64,000 nucleotides of DNA. Origin: Edolisoma coerulescens (lineage: Eukaryota; Chordata; Aves; Passeriformes; Campephagidae). This document shows positions 1-11,700 of the stretch, in pieces (the first letter of the stretch is position 1; each line of letters starts with the position of its first letter). The notes below the pieces were generated by a model. The model saw only the letters and a program-made list of their open reading frames with translations. It was not told the DNA's origin and searched no databases. The stretch lies in the NCBI GenBank assembly GCA_013397115.1, contig VWZW01002314.1, forward strand, positions 1,492,090 through 1,556,089, in the 5' to 3' direction. The translations under genes and the position numbers were made by a program.

Positions 1-2595
1 TGCAGGTCCCTTACAACTGAAGTACTCTAATCTACATTGTTTGGTTGAATTGCAGAGGAACACCTATTGGAAGTTGTTGTGTTTGTAGCAGCATTGGCAA
101 CATTAAAAAAAAACAAACCAGCAATTAGTGTTGTGAAGGGTAGATTTGTTACCTATGTCAAGCCACATCAGACTTTTCAGCAGTCATAGTGGCTGTACTC
201 AAACAAGAGGTACCTTGGGTTCTTCCAGGCTGTGTGGGTTATTGAGTAGAGTCTTTTCAGTTAGCAGCTGGTGTAGCAAGTCCTTCAGAGTATTTGTGTA
301 TCCTGCTTTATTGGATTTGCCATCAGTGTTGAACAACACATTCTGCACTTCAAAATATGAGACAGGCTCTGTAGAAGAAATGGTCACTTAATTATATATG
401 CTGATATAATGTGTGAATGACTTGTTAGAGTATTCTTTCAATTGCTGCTCTGAGTTGAGAATTCCTACTTTCTCTTGATGTGTACCTCATAATCACTCTG
501 AATCAGTGACCCTGTTTTCCATGGCAATCCTGCTGTACAGCATTTTAAAGTTTACTTCCTCTCCTTCTTTTGTAACAAATGCCATGATTTTTATCTACAA
601 AAATTCGGTTTTAATGACATCTATCTCACTATCTTCCCAGTTATCATCCTTTAGATTTTACAGATATCCTTGATGCTTTGTCTAAAGTAGTGCTGCTCAA
701 AATGATATTTATTTTCTAAGCTTGATTTTCATCTCAGCCAGAAGAGGGCAGTGGAGTATGCCATTTGCATTCTTGCCGACATTCTCTCTTACTCAAAAGA
801 TAGCTTGGATATGCTATCAGGTTATTTGCTGATTATGCTATTCAGAGTATTTTTGGAGTATTAACTCTGTATTTCCACACAAACATCCGATCTATATATT
901 TGTTATTTTTAGTAGTCCCCTAATTTTTAGTGGTGTTAACAGCTTCCCATCACACCACCTTTAGTAAGTTAGCCTTGCTGGTTTAAGAATGAATTCCCCT
1001 TAGTACTGGGGGCAATGTTAGGTGTTCCTGCCTCACCAAGAGCAGCCATTCAGCATATGTCAGCAGACTGCAATTTGAAGTCTGTTATTGGCGACAGAAG
1101 GCACACAGTAACAAGAAAAACTTGTAACAGGAAATTAAAATTTTAAGTGCAATGCTTCTGTGTTCTTCTGCCCCAAAATAGAACAGTTAACAAATTGTAG
1201 AGTCAGTAAACAGGTATTTTTCATTCAGAAGTCCTTCAGAAGCGTGAATATTTACTTCTCTTTTCATTGAAATTAGTATTTCAATATCATATCAATGAGT
1301 AGTATGGAAACTTCATACTTACTCATATACTATAAATATTTGAATTTTTGTCAAGATTTCTGTTATGTTAATTATGGGTTAATTAATTTCACCTGTATTT
1401 ATAATGGCTTCCAACCAGATTTTGTCTGTCAGGCACCAAAGACAGGCTTTTGAATTTTCTCCAGTGTGAAGTCAGTTGACTTTTAAGTTGTTCCTTCAGT
1501 AGTATCTGGTCCAGCACAATTGCTTAACCATCGCTATTTCATCAGCAGGATTACTTTGGAAAATTTTTGCAGTAGGATTTCCAAGAGGAGTGGAAGTACT
1601 TAGGTAAAGATGATGGGAGTCAACCATAATAAATCATCAAATAAAAGGCTTCTGCCAGGAAGCAGAAATAATATGCTCTCCACATCTGAGGTAGATAAAA
1701 CAGGAAGGTCTGGGCTTAAAAGGCAGCACAAAGAGATTTAGGTTAAATATTAAAAAAACATTTTCTAATGCCAAAGTGTACTGAAACACTTTTGCCTAGA
1801 GAGGTGACAGGACTTGTTTCATCGGAAATCTGTAAGAACGAGATAGATAGATACTGTCAGTAATGGCATAACTGACTTTGCCCCACAGTGGAGAAATGGA
1901 TTAGGTGACCTTCTGAGGGCTATAAATATGACAATAAGCTTGCTTGGAAGCATATTTTTTGGTCTTAACTGTGGAATGGTTTTGTCAAAGAAAAAAAAGG
2001 AAAGGTGTTAGCTGTCAGAGTATATCCATGGTTAGATCCAAGATTATCTGCTCTGTTTTCTTTTTCTTCAGTCTCATGACTGCATGTTTCAATATCCTTT
2101 TTTCTCCTATTTTGTCCAAGTTAAACACACAGGAGATGAAAAGTGATGTATCACTGTAAAAAGTGAAAGTCTTGGTAATACAAGTTTGTATTCTGTCTTT
2201 TTGTAACTAAATGGTTGATGGTGAAAGAGTTGTGAGAGGAATCAGAAGACTTCTTTATTACGTTTTATTTGGTTCTAATGGGTAGAATTCAAGTTAGGCT
2301 GAGTAAATGTAATTAATAGAAATAAATCAGTTGTTCGGTCACTTCTGTAAGCTGCAAGTGCATAATGGATATTATTGCCATTTGCACTACACAAATATGC
2401 AGTATAACATAATAAATCTCATGAAGTGGTTCTTTTTCCCATCAGGTGAAAAAGCCATTGAATGGTAGAAGGGAAGAAGTGCAAATGTAAATGCCATTGC
2501 AGTAATGTCATTGTGTACTAACTGAATGACATGTATAGCAGCCTTCCGTTGTTAATCTTACTCTGTGCCTTTTGGGGGCTGGGGTGGTGTTCCAG
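1..2595 (+). other. RBM26: RBM26 intron, partial (upstream end outside window)
   Basis: No exon recognised. The sequence is unique-looking and AT-rich. A CTCF-like sequence lies at 738-751. The small ORFs here show no family resemblance and fit chance. Confidence 0.7.
738..751 (+). promoter_or_regulatory. CTCF-like motif in RBM26 intron
   Basis: CCAGAAGAGGGCAG agrees with CCASYAGRKGGCRS at 13 of 14 positions. Same orientation as the site at 30619. Confidence 0.4.
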
Positions 2596-2727
2596 GTGAT
2601 CCAGCCCTTAGTGCAGCAGCCCAGTTTGCCTGTAGTGAAGCAGTCAGTGAAGGAGCGGCTCGGCCCAGTACCTGCGAGTAATATTGAACCTGCGGAAGCA
2701 CAGGGTGCCAACACAGAAGTCGCTCAG
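2596..2727 (+). CDS. RBM26: RBM26 coding exon a (44 codons)
   Basis: Phase 0 at both ends. The acceptor is TTCCAG at 2590-2595 and the donor CAG|GTTTGT at 2727/2728. It encodes VIQPLVQQPSLPVVKQ, then SVKERLGPV (first copy of the repeated motif), then NIEPAEAQ and a short polar end. The acceptor is unusual: a G-rich stretch sits directly before TTCCAG, and the reading frame stays open upstream to 2542, so an exon start at another AG cannot be excluded. I chose 2596 because the homology to RBM26 begins at this point. Confidence 0.88.
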
Positions 2728-5700
2728 GTTTGTATTGTAGCGAGAAATTCAGTTGCCTGTTCTTTCTGAAATAGGTTCTGTAGTGTATGAATGTACCAGT
2801 TACTGTTACTTATATAGTGCAAGTACACATTTACTACTTGTAAGTGCATCTGCTTATATTGTTGGTGGTGTTTTCATGTTGAAGTTTTCCTCAATGCGTT
2901 GGTATTTGGCTTTTTTACCTGAGCATGGTACTTAATTTTTAAGTATTATAGCTTTTTACGCAGTTTAAAAAGAAAAACTGAAAGGCTCTGAAACTGTTTC
3001 AGTATTGTTGTGTTATATTGCTGGTGTCAGATGACAGTCAAATGAAGTGAGTTTCTATGCAAAGAACTAAAAGCTAATTTTTTTTAATGTATATATATTT
3101 TATCTGTTAAACACTTAAAACCATTAGAGAACAATGGTCTGTATCTAGAAGTGTTTTTAGAATTTATACATCACCCTTAATACAAGGAAGAGTGTAACCA
3201 CAGTACCAGTGTGAATAATGGCAGAATCTGCTGTATTACTCCCATTAGAAATCGTCTTCAGTGTTTTATTCTGTTTGCAACATTTCATTATTAGCATTAT
3301 GCCACCGCTTTGGTTTTACTTCTGGAAAGGAAGACTAGCACAAATCATAATACATTTGTAGTTTAAATTCAAACAACTTTCTGCATTTGATGCAGAAGCA
3401 ATCTGCAAATAGCAGATTATAGAACACAAGAACTGTAGTGTATTTAAAAGGGACTGCGCAGATAATCCTCTGCCAGCTAGCATGTCTCGGACTTCTTGCA
3501 AAAAAATATGTAGTATAATCTTTGATTGCAAATTTGGCTTCATATTTGTCTTACCCAGTTATAGATGTGTATTAACAGTAAAATCAAAAAATGAATTTTA
3601 TCAACTGGTTGAATATTTTTCTTGTATTGTTGCTTAAAAGTCTATGGTTTTATTATTTAAATATTTTTTCTATATTGCTAATACTTGTAGTGTGCATTTG
3701 AACTATAATTTTGCTTTGTTTTCTTAGAATGTGACTAAAGTATCTGTGAAGGATAGACTGGGTTTTGTGTCAAAGCCAGTTACTCCAACAACTGAAAAGG
3801 TAAGAAAATGTCTCATATTCTCTTCTCTAAATTTCAGTGGATTTATTTTTTTATGAAACCCCTTGTGTGAATATTGAGTTTGTTTCATAACTATGAATAA
3901 AGTAATTCGTTAAGGATTATTTTTAGGAGGTATAGTATATCAAAACTCAGCAGATGGCTAAATTATTATAAGAAGAATAAGACATACTAGGACAAAAGCT
4001 GCTATTTTGTGTATTTTGTTTAATATAGCAGGTTCCTTTTATTCAGTCATAAAAATAACTAACTGTGTTCCATAATCCTGAGTGTTATAGAAGTATACAG
4101 AAATAAATTTTAAAACTAAATACATTTTGACACTACATATGAAACTATAGAAAGCAGTTCTATAAAAATGTTTCTGGACTTCTGTGCCCCTTAAAAGGTG
4201 ATGCTGTAAACATTTACCCTTTTATTTGGTTTTACAATTTGCAGTACTTGTGAAAAGATAAAGGTGGAAATAAATCAGTATAGAAAGGACAAAGAGAGGT
4301 AAGGTGGGAAAGGTGCATCTGAATTGTGATTATGAGCTATGTATTTTGGCCAGTGGTTCCAATTTTCAGAATACAAAGTTGTTGATGTGTTTACTATAGT
4401 AGCAAAGTTTGTAATGCATGTTTCCAGATCTATTTAGCAGTTCAGGGGACAGGCTTCCCCGGTGTTTGTAACATTCATTTGAGAAGACTTGTAGTAGAAA
4501 GACAGTAAGTATTACCCTGTAACAGGATTCTTCTGTCTAGGTATATATCTTTTCTATTGGGAGTTAGCTTGACCTGAAATAAATGAAGCATCCACTGTAT
4601 TTCCCCACATACATCCCCTCCCACCCCTTTTCAGTATGATCAGTGTGGCAGTTGATGGATTAAATGGAATCTAACAGGTAAAATTCACTCCAGAGATACT
4701 TAGCATACAAAGGTAACAATACTTGAAGTTGGTAATATTAGTTGTAGTATTAGAGAATGTGTCTTTGTTTCATTTCAAGTTGAGCAGTCTGCCTAAATGC
4801 ATTGATCTAGGCTTCTTAAGTGTGTTTTGTTGTTAATTTGATAAGTTCCATTCTTGGCACTCTAAATCAGTTGCAGATAAATACCTTGCTGTGTATACCT
4901 GAACTACATTTTACATTCATAATACATGCTTACTTTAGAAATAGGAAGTCTGCTTCAGCTTGCAGTTTGAGTGAAAATACTTTTTTTCTTCATTCCGTAA
5001 GAGTTGAGTTATCCTGCAGCACTTTTCTACAAAGAGTAAATTCATGCTAGAATGTTCTTCTGTTGTGTTGTCTTACAGTGCAGATGTGATTTTGCTGAGC
5101 TGCTGGGCTGTTCACTGGATTTGCTGTGAAAGAGCAGTTTCCTTTGACATTTTTAGTAGGATTCTGAAACTTTATTTGACTTGTTTTTACCTACTGCTAC
5201 CTCTTTACAAGGAAATACCTTGCTTAGTTTGCAGTCACTATACTCTATAACCATTAGAAATTAAATGATTGACATCCATCAAAAAAACGAGGTGCCATGT
5301 CCTAGATGGTTTTTTGCGCCTGATGGAGTTTGGAGTTTGACAAGAACTTTGCAATGAGAAAGGAGGTAGCTATTCTTCCCAAAGAGCAGGAGGAAAGGTG
5401 ATAAAACAGTCATTGTGAGGTGTTGCAAGATCTGTATAGGGACTTACAGTTTGTGGACTTGAATAGTATTAAGTGCTTTAGAAGACCATAGTGTTGCTTT
5501 TGACTTGTCTGTGTTGGTGCTGTGGTCTCTCCTTACATCTCCTACATAGAAGAGATGAGGAGGCGTGGTTCACTGCCCTGAAGACAGTTCAGGGCAAAAG
5601 GAATGTGTTAAAATTTTTATCTTTGCTTGATCCTCTGTTTGTTTGTCTTGTAGCCTGTCCTAAAGCTACTTTATAATAGAAACTGTGTGAGTGGGATATG

Positions 5701-8700
5701 CATACTTTAATGTTCTTTAATAAATTTAGAAAAAATCCTTCATCTTTGTGCCTGCTTAGAGCATTTTGTACCACCTTTTATAGTACCCTATAATGTGCGT
5801 TGACCTGTTTTTTGCTGTTGTTTTCTATGCACTGTGTACTCTTGAAAACTCTTTACTGTGGGAAGAAATAGTATCAATATCATACTGAAGTGCAAAGGGT
5901 TTATATGAATCCTTCTTGTTATAAATTCTTCTAATCTCTTGGTCTTTTCTGTCTTTCTGTTTCTTGTCTGTCTCTTTTTTTTCCCTCCTGTTGGTGGGCA
6001 TGGTGTCTGTTTTATGGAGTGCATGGTGACCAAGAGAATCTGCATGCATCTTTTAATTTTTTCACATACATAGAAAGTATTTTTAAACTCCTGGAAATCA
6101 TACCAATTGCATAATTTCTGCTATTTGTTAACAAGGTGGACAAGATCATGCCTATATTATCTCTAGGACTTAGCCATGGATTTTTCAATACTAGCATGCC
6201 CAAAATATTCTTTAAGGAACATACTAAGAAAACAAAATAGTTCAAATCTTCAGGTATTGTGGAGATGTGCATAGTATGTTTTAGAGAGATTGTAAAGCAG
6301 TCATCTGCATTCTCAGTAAGTCATGGAGAAATTTCATACCTCATTACAAATGTAGGAAAGAGAACAGAGAGACATAGGAGTCTCTTCCTTTGCTGGATGA
6401 AGGTGAAGCACATCCTTGTGCTTGAGTTACTTGCTGATTGTGCAAGCTCTACTTCACACCAACTGCATATGAAAAGAAACTGTTGTCTCTACTTTGGACC
6501 TTAGTCTCTAAAATTATGTTGTACTTTTGCTTGGAAAATTCATGCAGCCATGAAATACTGTATTTGGGACTTCAAAACACAAAACCAGCAGTTATTCTTG
6601 CAAAAATCTCAAATCTTCTGTTTCCTTAGTTATGCTCAAATACGTAAATATTTATGTATTTGAAACTTGGAACTGCATATGAAATCTCAGTGGAGAGGAT
6701 TTATAAGCTGATGTTTATAGCTTACATATCTGATGTGGTGCTGCCTCTTCAGAAATTGTTTAACTTCAGCAACTCCAAATATAATTGCTACACCAAATTT
6801 TTATATTCCATATCATCAAAGGAGACAAAAGAAAAGATGCTTATATATTTTTAAGCACTCATGCGGGTTTTTTAAAAGATTGAAATTCACTGGCAAAAAA
6901 ATAAAATGATTTCCTCCTATAGGTTTTATCTACTTCTACTGGCTTGACAAAAACTGTGTACAACCCTGCTGCTTTGAAGGCAGCACAGAAATCTTTGCCT
7001 GTTGTTTCCACTTCCGTGCTAGACTCTAATGAAGCACAGAAGAAAAAACAGGTAAATTAAATATGCTTCTTTATAAAATGGACCTAGGTTGGGAACTTGT
7101 GACCTAGAGATAGAGCACTATGTACATTCATCTCAAGAACGTAGATGAAACTTGTTGCAAGATTAAATTCACTATGTTTTTTTTCCCCACATATTACAAG
7201 AAAATTCAGCATTGTTTTGTTATTTTTCAGTGTATGTTCAGGCAGTGTAAGCAGGTTTAAAACTGTAGAAATTCAAACTGTGAAACACTTTTTCCTGGAA
7301 TCAGAATCTACATGTTGAGGTATGAATTGTCTATTGTGAGTGAAAGGGAGTATAGTATAGTCACTGTTCTTCTCTCTTAAACCTTTCTGGAACTGGCCTT
7401 TATTCTCAGTGTATTTTGTACTTGTGACCAAAATTGTTTCCTTGAGAGAACAGAGAATTTTATGACTCTGCATTTTGTTGTTTCAAGTATAGTTCTTCTG
7501 CACCCATTTTGATTTTTACATAGTGCTAGGCTTTCTCTTTTCTATTTATCTTAGAAAGGAAATGCAACAAAAACATATTTGGCCTTTAATAGGTCACTCA
7601 GTTATATTTTAGCTTGCTTAGAATTTTCAAGAGCGCCCAGCATAGCTCCTTTTTCAGGTTTATTCTTATCATTTAGAAAAACTAAATCACAGGACATTTT
7701 CTTACTGTTCTTTAACCACAAATTACAAATAAAATACTAAGTTAGGTCCAAACATAAGTGTTGAAATCAATATAATTGTTAAACAGAGATTTTGGTCAAA
7801 TACTGGTAAATTGCTGTAATTTATGTCTAATGTAATTTGAACTAGCAGTTTGTAGCTGCATGTGAGTTTTGCCATTGGTCCAGACTTTAAAGAAAGCAGT
7901 TCTAATTTTGGAATTTCATTTCATATTTGTCCCCTAACACATGTTTTTTAGAATTAGAGCCTTTACCTTTCAAGTTAAGATGCTAAATGCCTGTAAAATG
8001 GCAAAAAACTCGTAATAAAATTGTTGACTCATCATAACAGCTGTAGAGGTTTTCTTGAGAGAAGACACTGAAGATGTGCCTAAGTGATTGGCTCTTTTTT
8101 CATGTGATCTTGTGCTCCTTCCTGCCTTCAGAGATTTCTGTTACAATATACCAGTACTTGTGGAAAAACATGATTTTGTGGGACTCACTCCCTTCTTTTC
8201 CTCCTGTCTCCCTAGCTTTTTTTTTGCATTCATCCCCTTATCTTACCTTCCTTTCCCTTCAGAAAAATGATTGTACACTGTATTGAAAAACTAACATTTC
8301 ATGCAGCAGAATTTGTCCGTATTTGGGAAGACATAAAGAAACTTGACTACTATTTCTTTTTCTATGGCTGTTGTGCATGTACAGTCTTTGTATAAGATAC
8401 TCCACTTGCAATCTGACCACAGTTGATCGTCTTCCGCCTCTCCTCTACTATTCCATTAAATATGTTGATATCAAAGCTCTTAAGGGTTTTCTGCTGTCTA
8501 AGACTTCTATATTCTGTATTTGAGAACAAGAAACAACTGCTTTCTCACAAGCACCATTAGTAGGCGCTGAGCACAGCAGGGGTGGCATCTCCTCCTGCTT
8601 CTCATTTCAAGTGCAATAATGTCACTTATTGATCAGTTTCAGTTCATTTCGATTTGCCTATTGCCTGTCAGGGTTCTGTTGTTGGCAGATGGAGTAGCTG

Positions 8701-11700
8701 TACTTGTCACTTCCCAGTTAGAGCACTCAGACACAAAAGAGGTGCTTTTCTTTGGGTGACACTTCAAGTTTAAAAAATAGAATGTGTTTTCTTTTTACCT
8801 GTAAAGTTTTGGAGACTGTGTTTTAATTGATGGACTTGATTTACAGTTGCTTTCAAGATAATTGTGCTTGCACAGTTAAACACTTGCATGCTGTACCTCT
8901 TGAGGTAGTGTAATATGTTGCCTTTCAGCTTTCAGTGGAGTTGTGTGTTACTTTGTACGTGAGCAGTAATGAAGTCTTCCCAGCACAGATCTCGCTAAAA
9001 AAGATAATTAGATCTTTCTTTAATTTGGTGATGCATTGTTTTCCAAAACATAGTTGAAAATATTAGTAACTTGCATTTCCTCTTACTAATTTTTTCCCTG
9101 TTATTTTAAGTTACTACTGTGTAGTTGCCAGGTATAGTATATTATTCTGGCATTATGTTTCAAAGTCTAGAAACTTTCTGTAATCTTTTTATGCTTCTAG
9201 GAAGCATTGCGACTTCAACAAGATGTGAGGAAAAAGAAGCAAGAAATCTTGGAGAAGCACATTGAAACACAGAAGGTAAAATATTAGCATTCAGACAGTC
9301 ACCAATTCAGTTATAAAATCTCAGTTCAGTGTAAAACATTTCAGAATTTGTAAGAATAAACAAAAAAAAGGGCCTATAAAATAAGCATTCTCTTAGAATG
9401 ACATTATCATATTATTTAAGTTTATAGTTTTAATCTAACTTGTCCTGTTAGTTCACTTTAAAAAACCCTACAAGCTTATGCAATTTATGTCCAATTTTAA
9501 TTGATATTGCCTAATTTGGGAGCAACATGCATGTGTTTGGGAGAAGGGAAAGCCTAAGTTCTGTTTGACAAGAGCATGTGAGAATGATGTAGAAAATTAT
9601 GCATGACTGCACTTAGGCTTAGGAAGAGGAAAAAAGCCAAGATGTCATTTAAATGGAATAAAATTTTGAAATAATTCAAGTGTTTTGAGCAGATCTGTCC
9701 AAATGAATTGGAAATATCAGATGTTCATTAGGAAACAAATTAGAGATTCAGAGAAAGATTTTAATTTAATACAATCTGTTAAAAGTCCTAGGTGTTGATT
9801 TGTAGGTTGCAGCAAAAGAAATGAAGTATTTGTTTTTTCCATTAGTTATAATAACTACTGGAAAACAGATCTGTAATAGTAGTTGCTGAGTAAAAAGACT
9901 TTTTTTTTCTGAATTGGACAGATGCTGATTTCAAAGCTGGAGAAGAATAAAGCCATGAAGTCAGAAGACAAAGCAGAAATCATGAAAACACTGGAAATTT
10001 TGACTAATAGCATTACCAAGTTAAAGGATGAATTAAAAGGTGTATCACCAGGAGGAGGGACTCCTTTAAAAAGCATGAAAACTAAAACTCAGGTACTCAA
10101 GTTTTGATCAGCTTTTTAATAGATGAATTCACATGTTTGTTTCAGAAGAATAAAAATATGTAGTCCCATCAGCAGTATTCAAAACCCTAACTAATTTTTA
10201 AGTCCTCTTTGAAGTGAGATTTGTTTTGCCTTCTTTTCAAAGGAACATAGTTAATTTTAAAACCATGCTGTTGTCTAAAAGCTGTATCTGCTGTTACACA
10301 GATAGTGCGTCATCTGGAAGATCAAAAAAAGCAAATCAAAAGTCTTATGATTCTTTCTTTTACTTTGCCCAATGCTTTGTGTATAGTCTATTGCTTTCTT
10401 ACATTTTTAATAGAAATTATGAAAATAGTATTTCTTATGCAAAAAGATTATGATTAGGCAGCACAAATACCTTCTAGTCAGATTTAATACACAAAACAAA
10501 CTGTACTGGTATGTAATTTCCTGGGACTTTTTATGTCACTTTTATTTGTCTACATATTAACCTTTTAATATTGAAGATTCTGCTGGTCAGTTTTGCTTTG
10601 ATTAGGTGCCCATATTTGGGTTTTCCTGTGAGAAGAGCTTTTTCCTCTGGTATCATTCTTGTTGATACTTGGCTGTTACCAGTTTCCCAGCTGCCTAAAG
10701 ATGCAATTATATTACCTTTTTTAAATGTTGTATTTTGCTTTTTATAGAAATATTTGTTCCTAAACAAATCACAGCCTTGAAAAGAAATACCAAAAAGAAA
10801 TACTGAAATTACTTTTATGTACTCAACTATAGCTTCTTACATAGTTTGTCAGGAAAAAGTTGAAGCAGCATGTGTTTATCCTGAAAACAGGCATAGATTG
10901 TTAGGGTGGTCAGACAATAGAATAGGTTGCTGAGAGAGGCGGTCGAGTCACCATCCCCGTGGTGTTTAAGGTGCTTAAGGGTGTCTGCATCAGGTGCTGG
11001 GTGATGGGGTTTAGGGGCTACAGCGGTGGTGCTGGGTTGAAGGTTGGACTTGATCTTAAAGGTCTCTTCCAGCCTTGATGATTCTGTGATTCTTGCTCCA
11101 GGCTTTTCTAGTCTCAGGATATGAGATTGGTGAAGGCAAGTCTTTCCAGTAAAGACTGAGGAGTAGGAGGTATTGAGTACCTTCACTGTTCTCATGTCCC
11201 AAATTTGTTGCCAGGTCCTCTTTAATGTTCCGCAGTCAGACCACATTTTTCACAGCTTAGTGTTCCTCTTGCTGCTGATCGATGTGTTGAAGCCCTTCTT
11301 GTTTCTCACCTCCCCTTGCCAGATTCAACTCTCGGTGGTCTTCAACTTTCCAAACCAGTACCTGCATGCTCAGACTTTTCACTGTGTTCCTTTTGTGCTC
11401 CACCTCTTGTACACCTTGGTTTTGGACATAAGTTTTGTTAGAATCATCTTCATCCAGGCAAGCATCCTGCCAGCTGTATTTCCTGCATGCTCTGGAACTT
11501 GGAGGATGCAATTCTTCAAAACCATGCTGCCTTTCGAGCAGATACGTAGACCCATGATACTCAAACAGGAGGCTTTTTCCAGCTGTCTGAAGAAGGCCTC
11601 ATCTACTTTCACATGACTAGGTAGTGTGTAATACACACCCACTGCAAATTCACCGGCGTAGGTCTGCCATCGGTCCTGACTCGTAAACTTTCAGCTGGCT

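Noticed and set aside
10827..11246. 139-codon - strand ORF
   Set aside because: It crosses the junction of the two CR1 parts; only its first third resembles CR1 ORF2 and the rest is antisense to a CR1 tail. Not a gene.
11173..11616. 147-codon + strand ORF
   Set aside because: It is the antisense of the decayed CR1 ORF2 fragment on the - strand.
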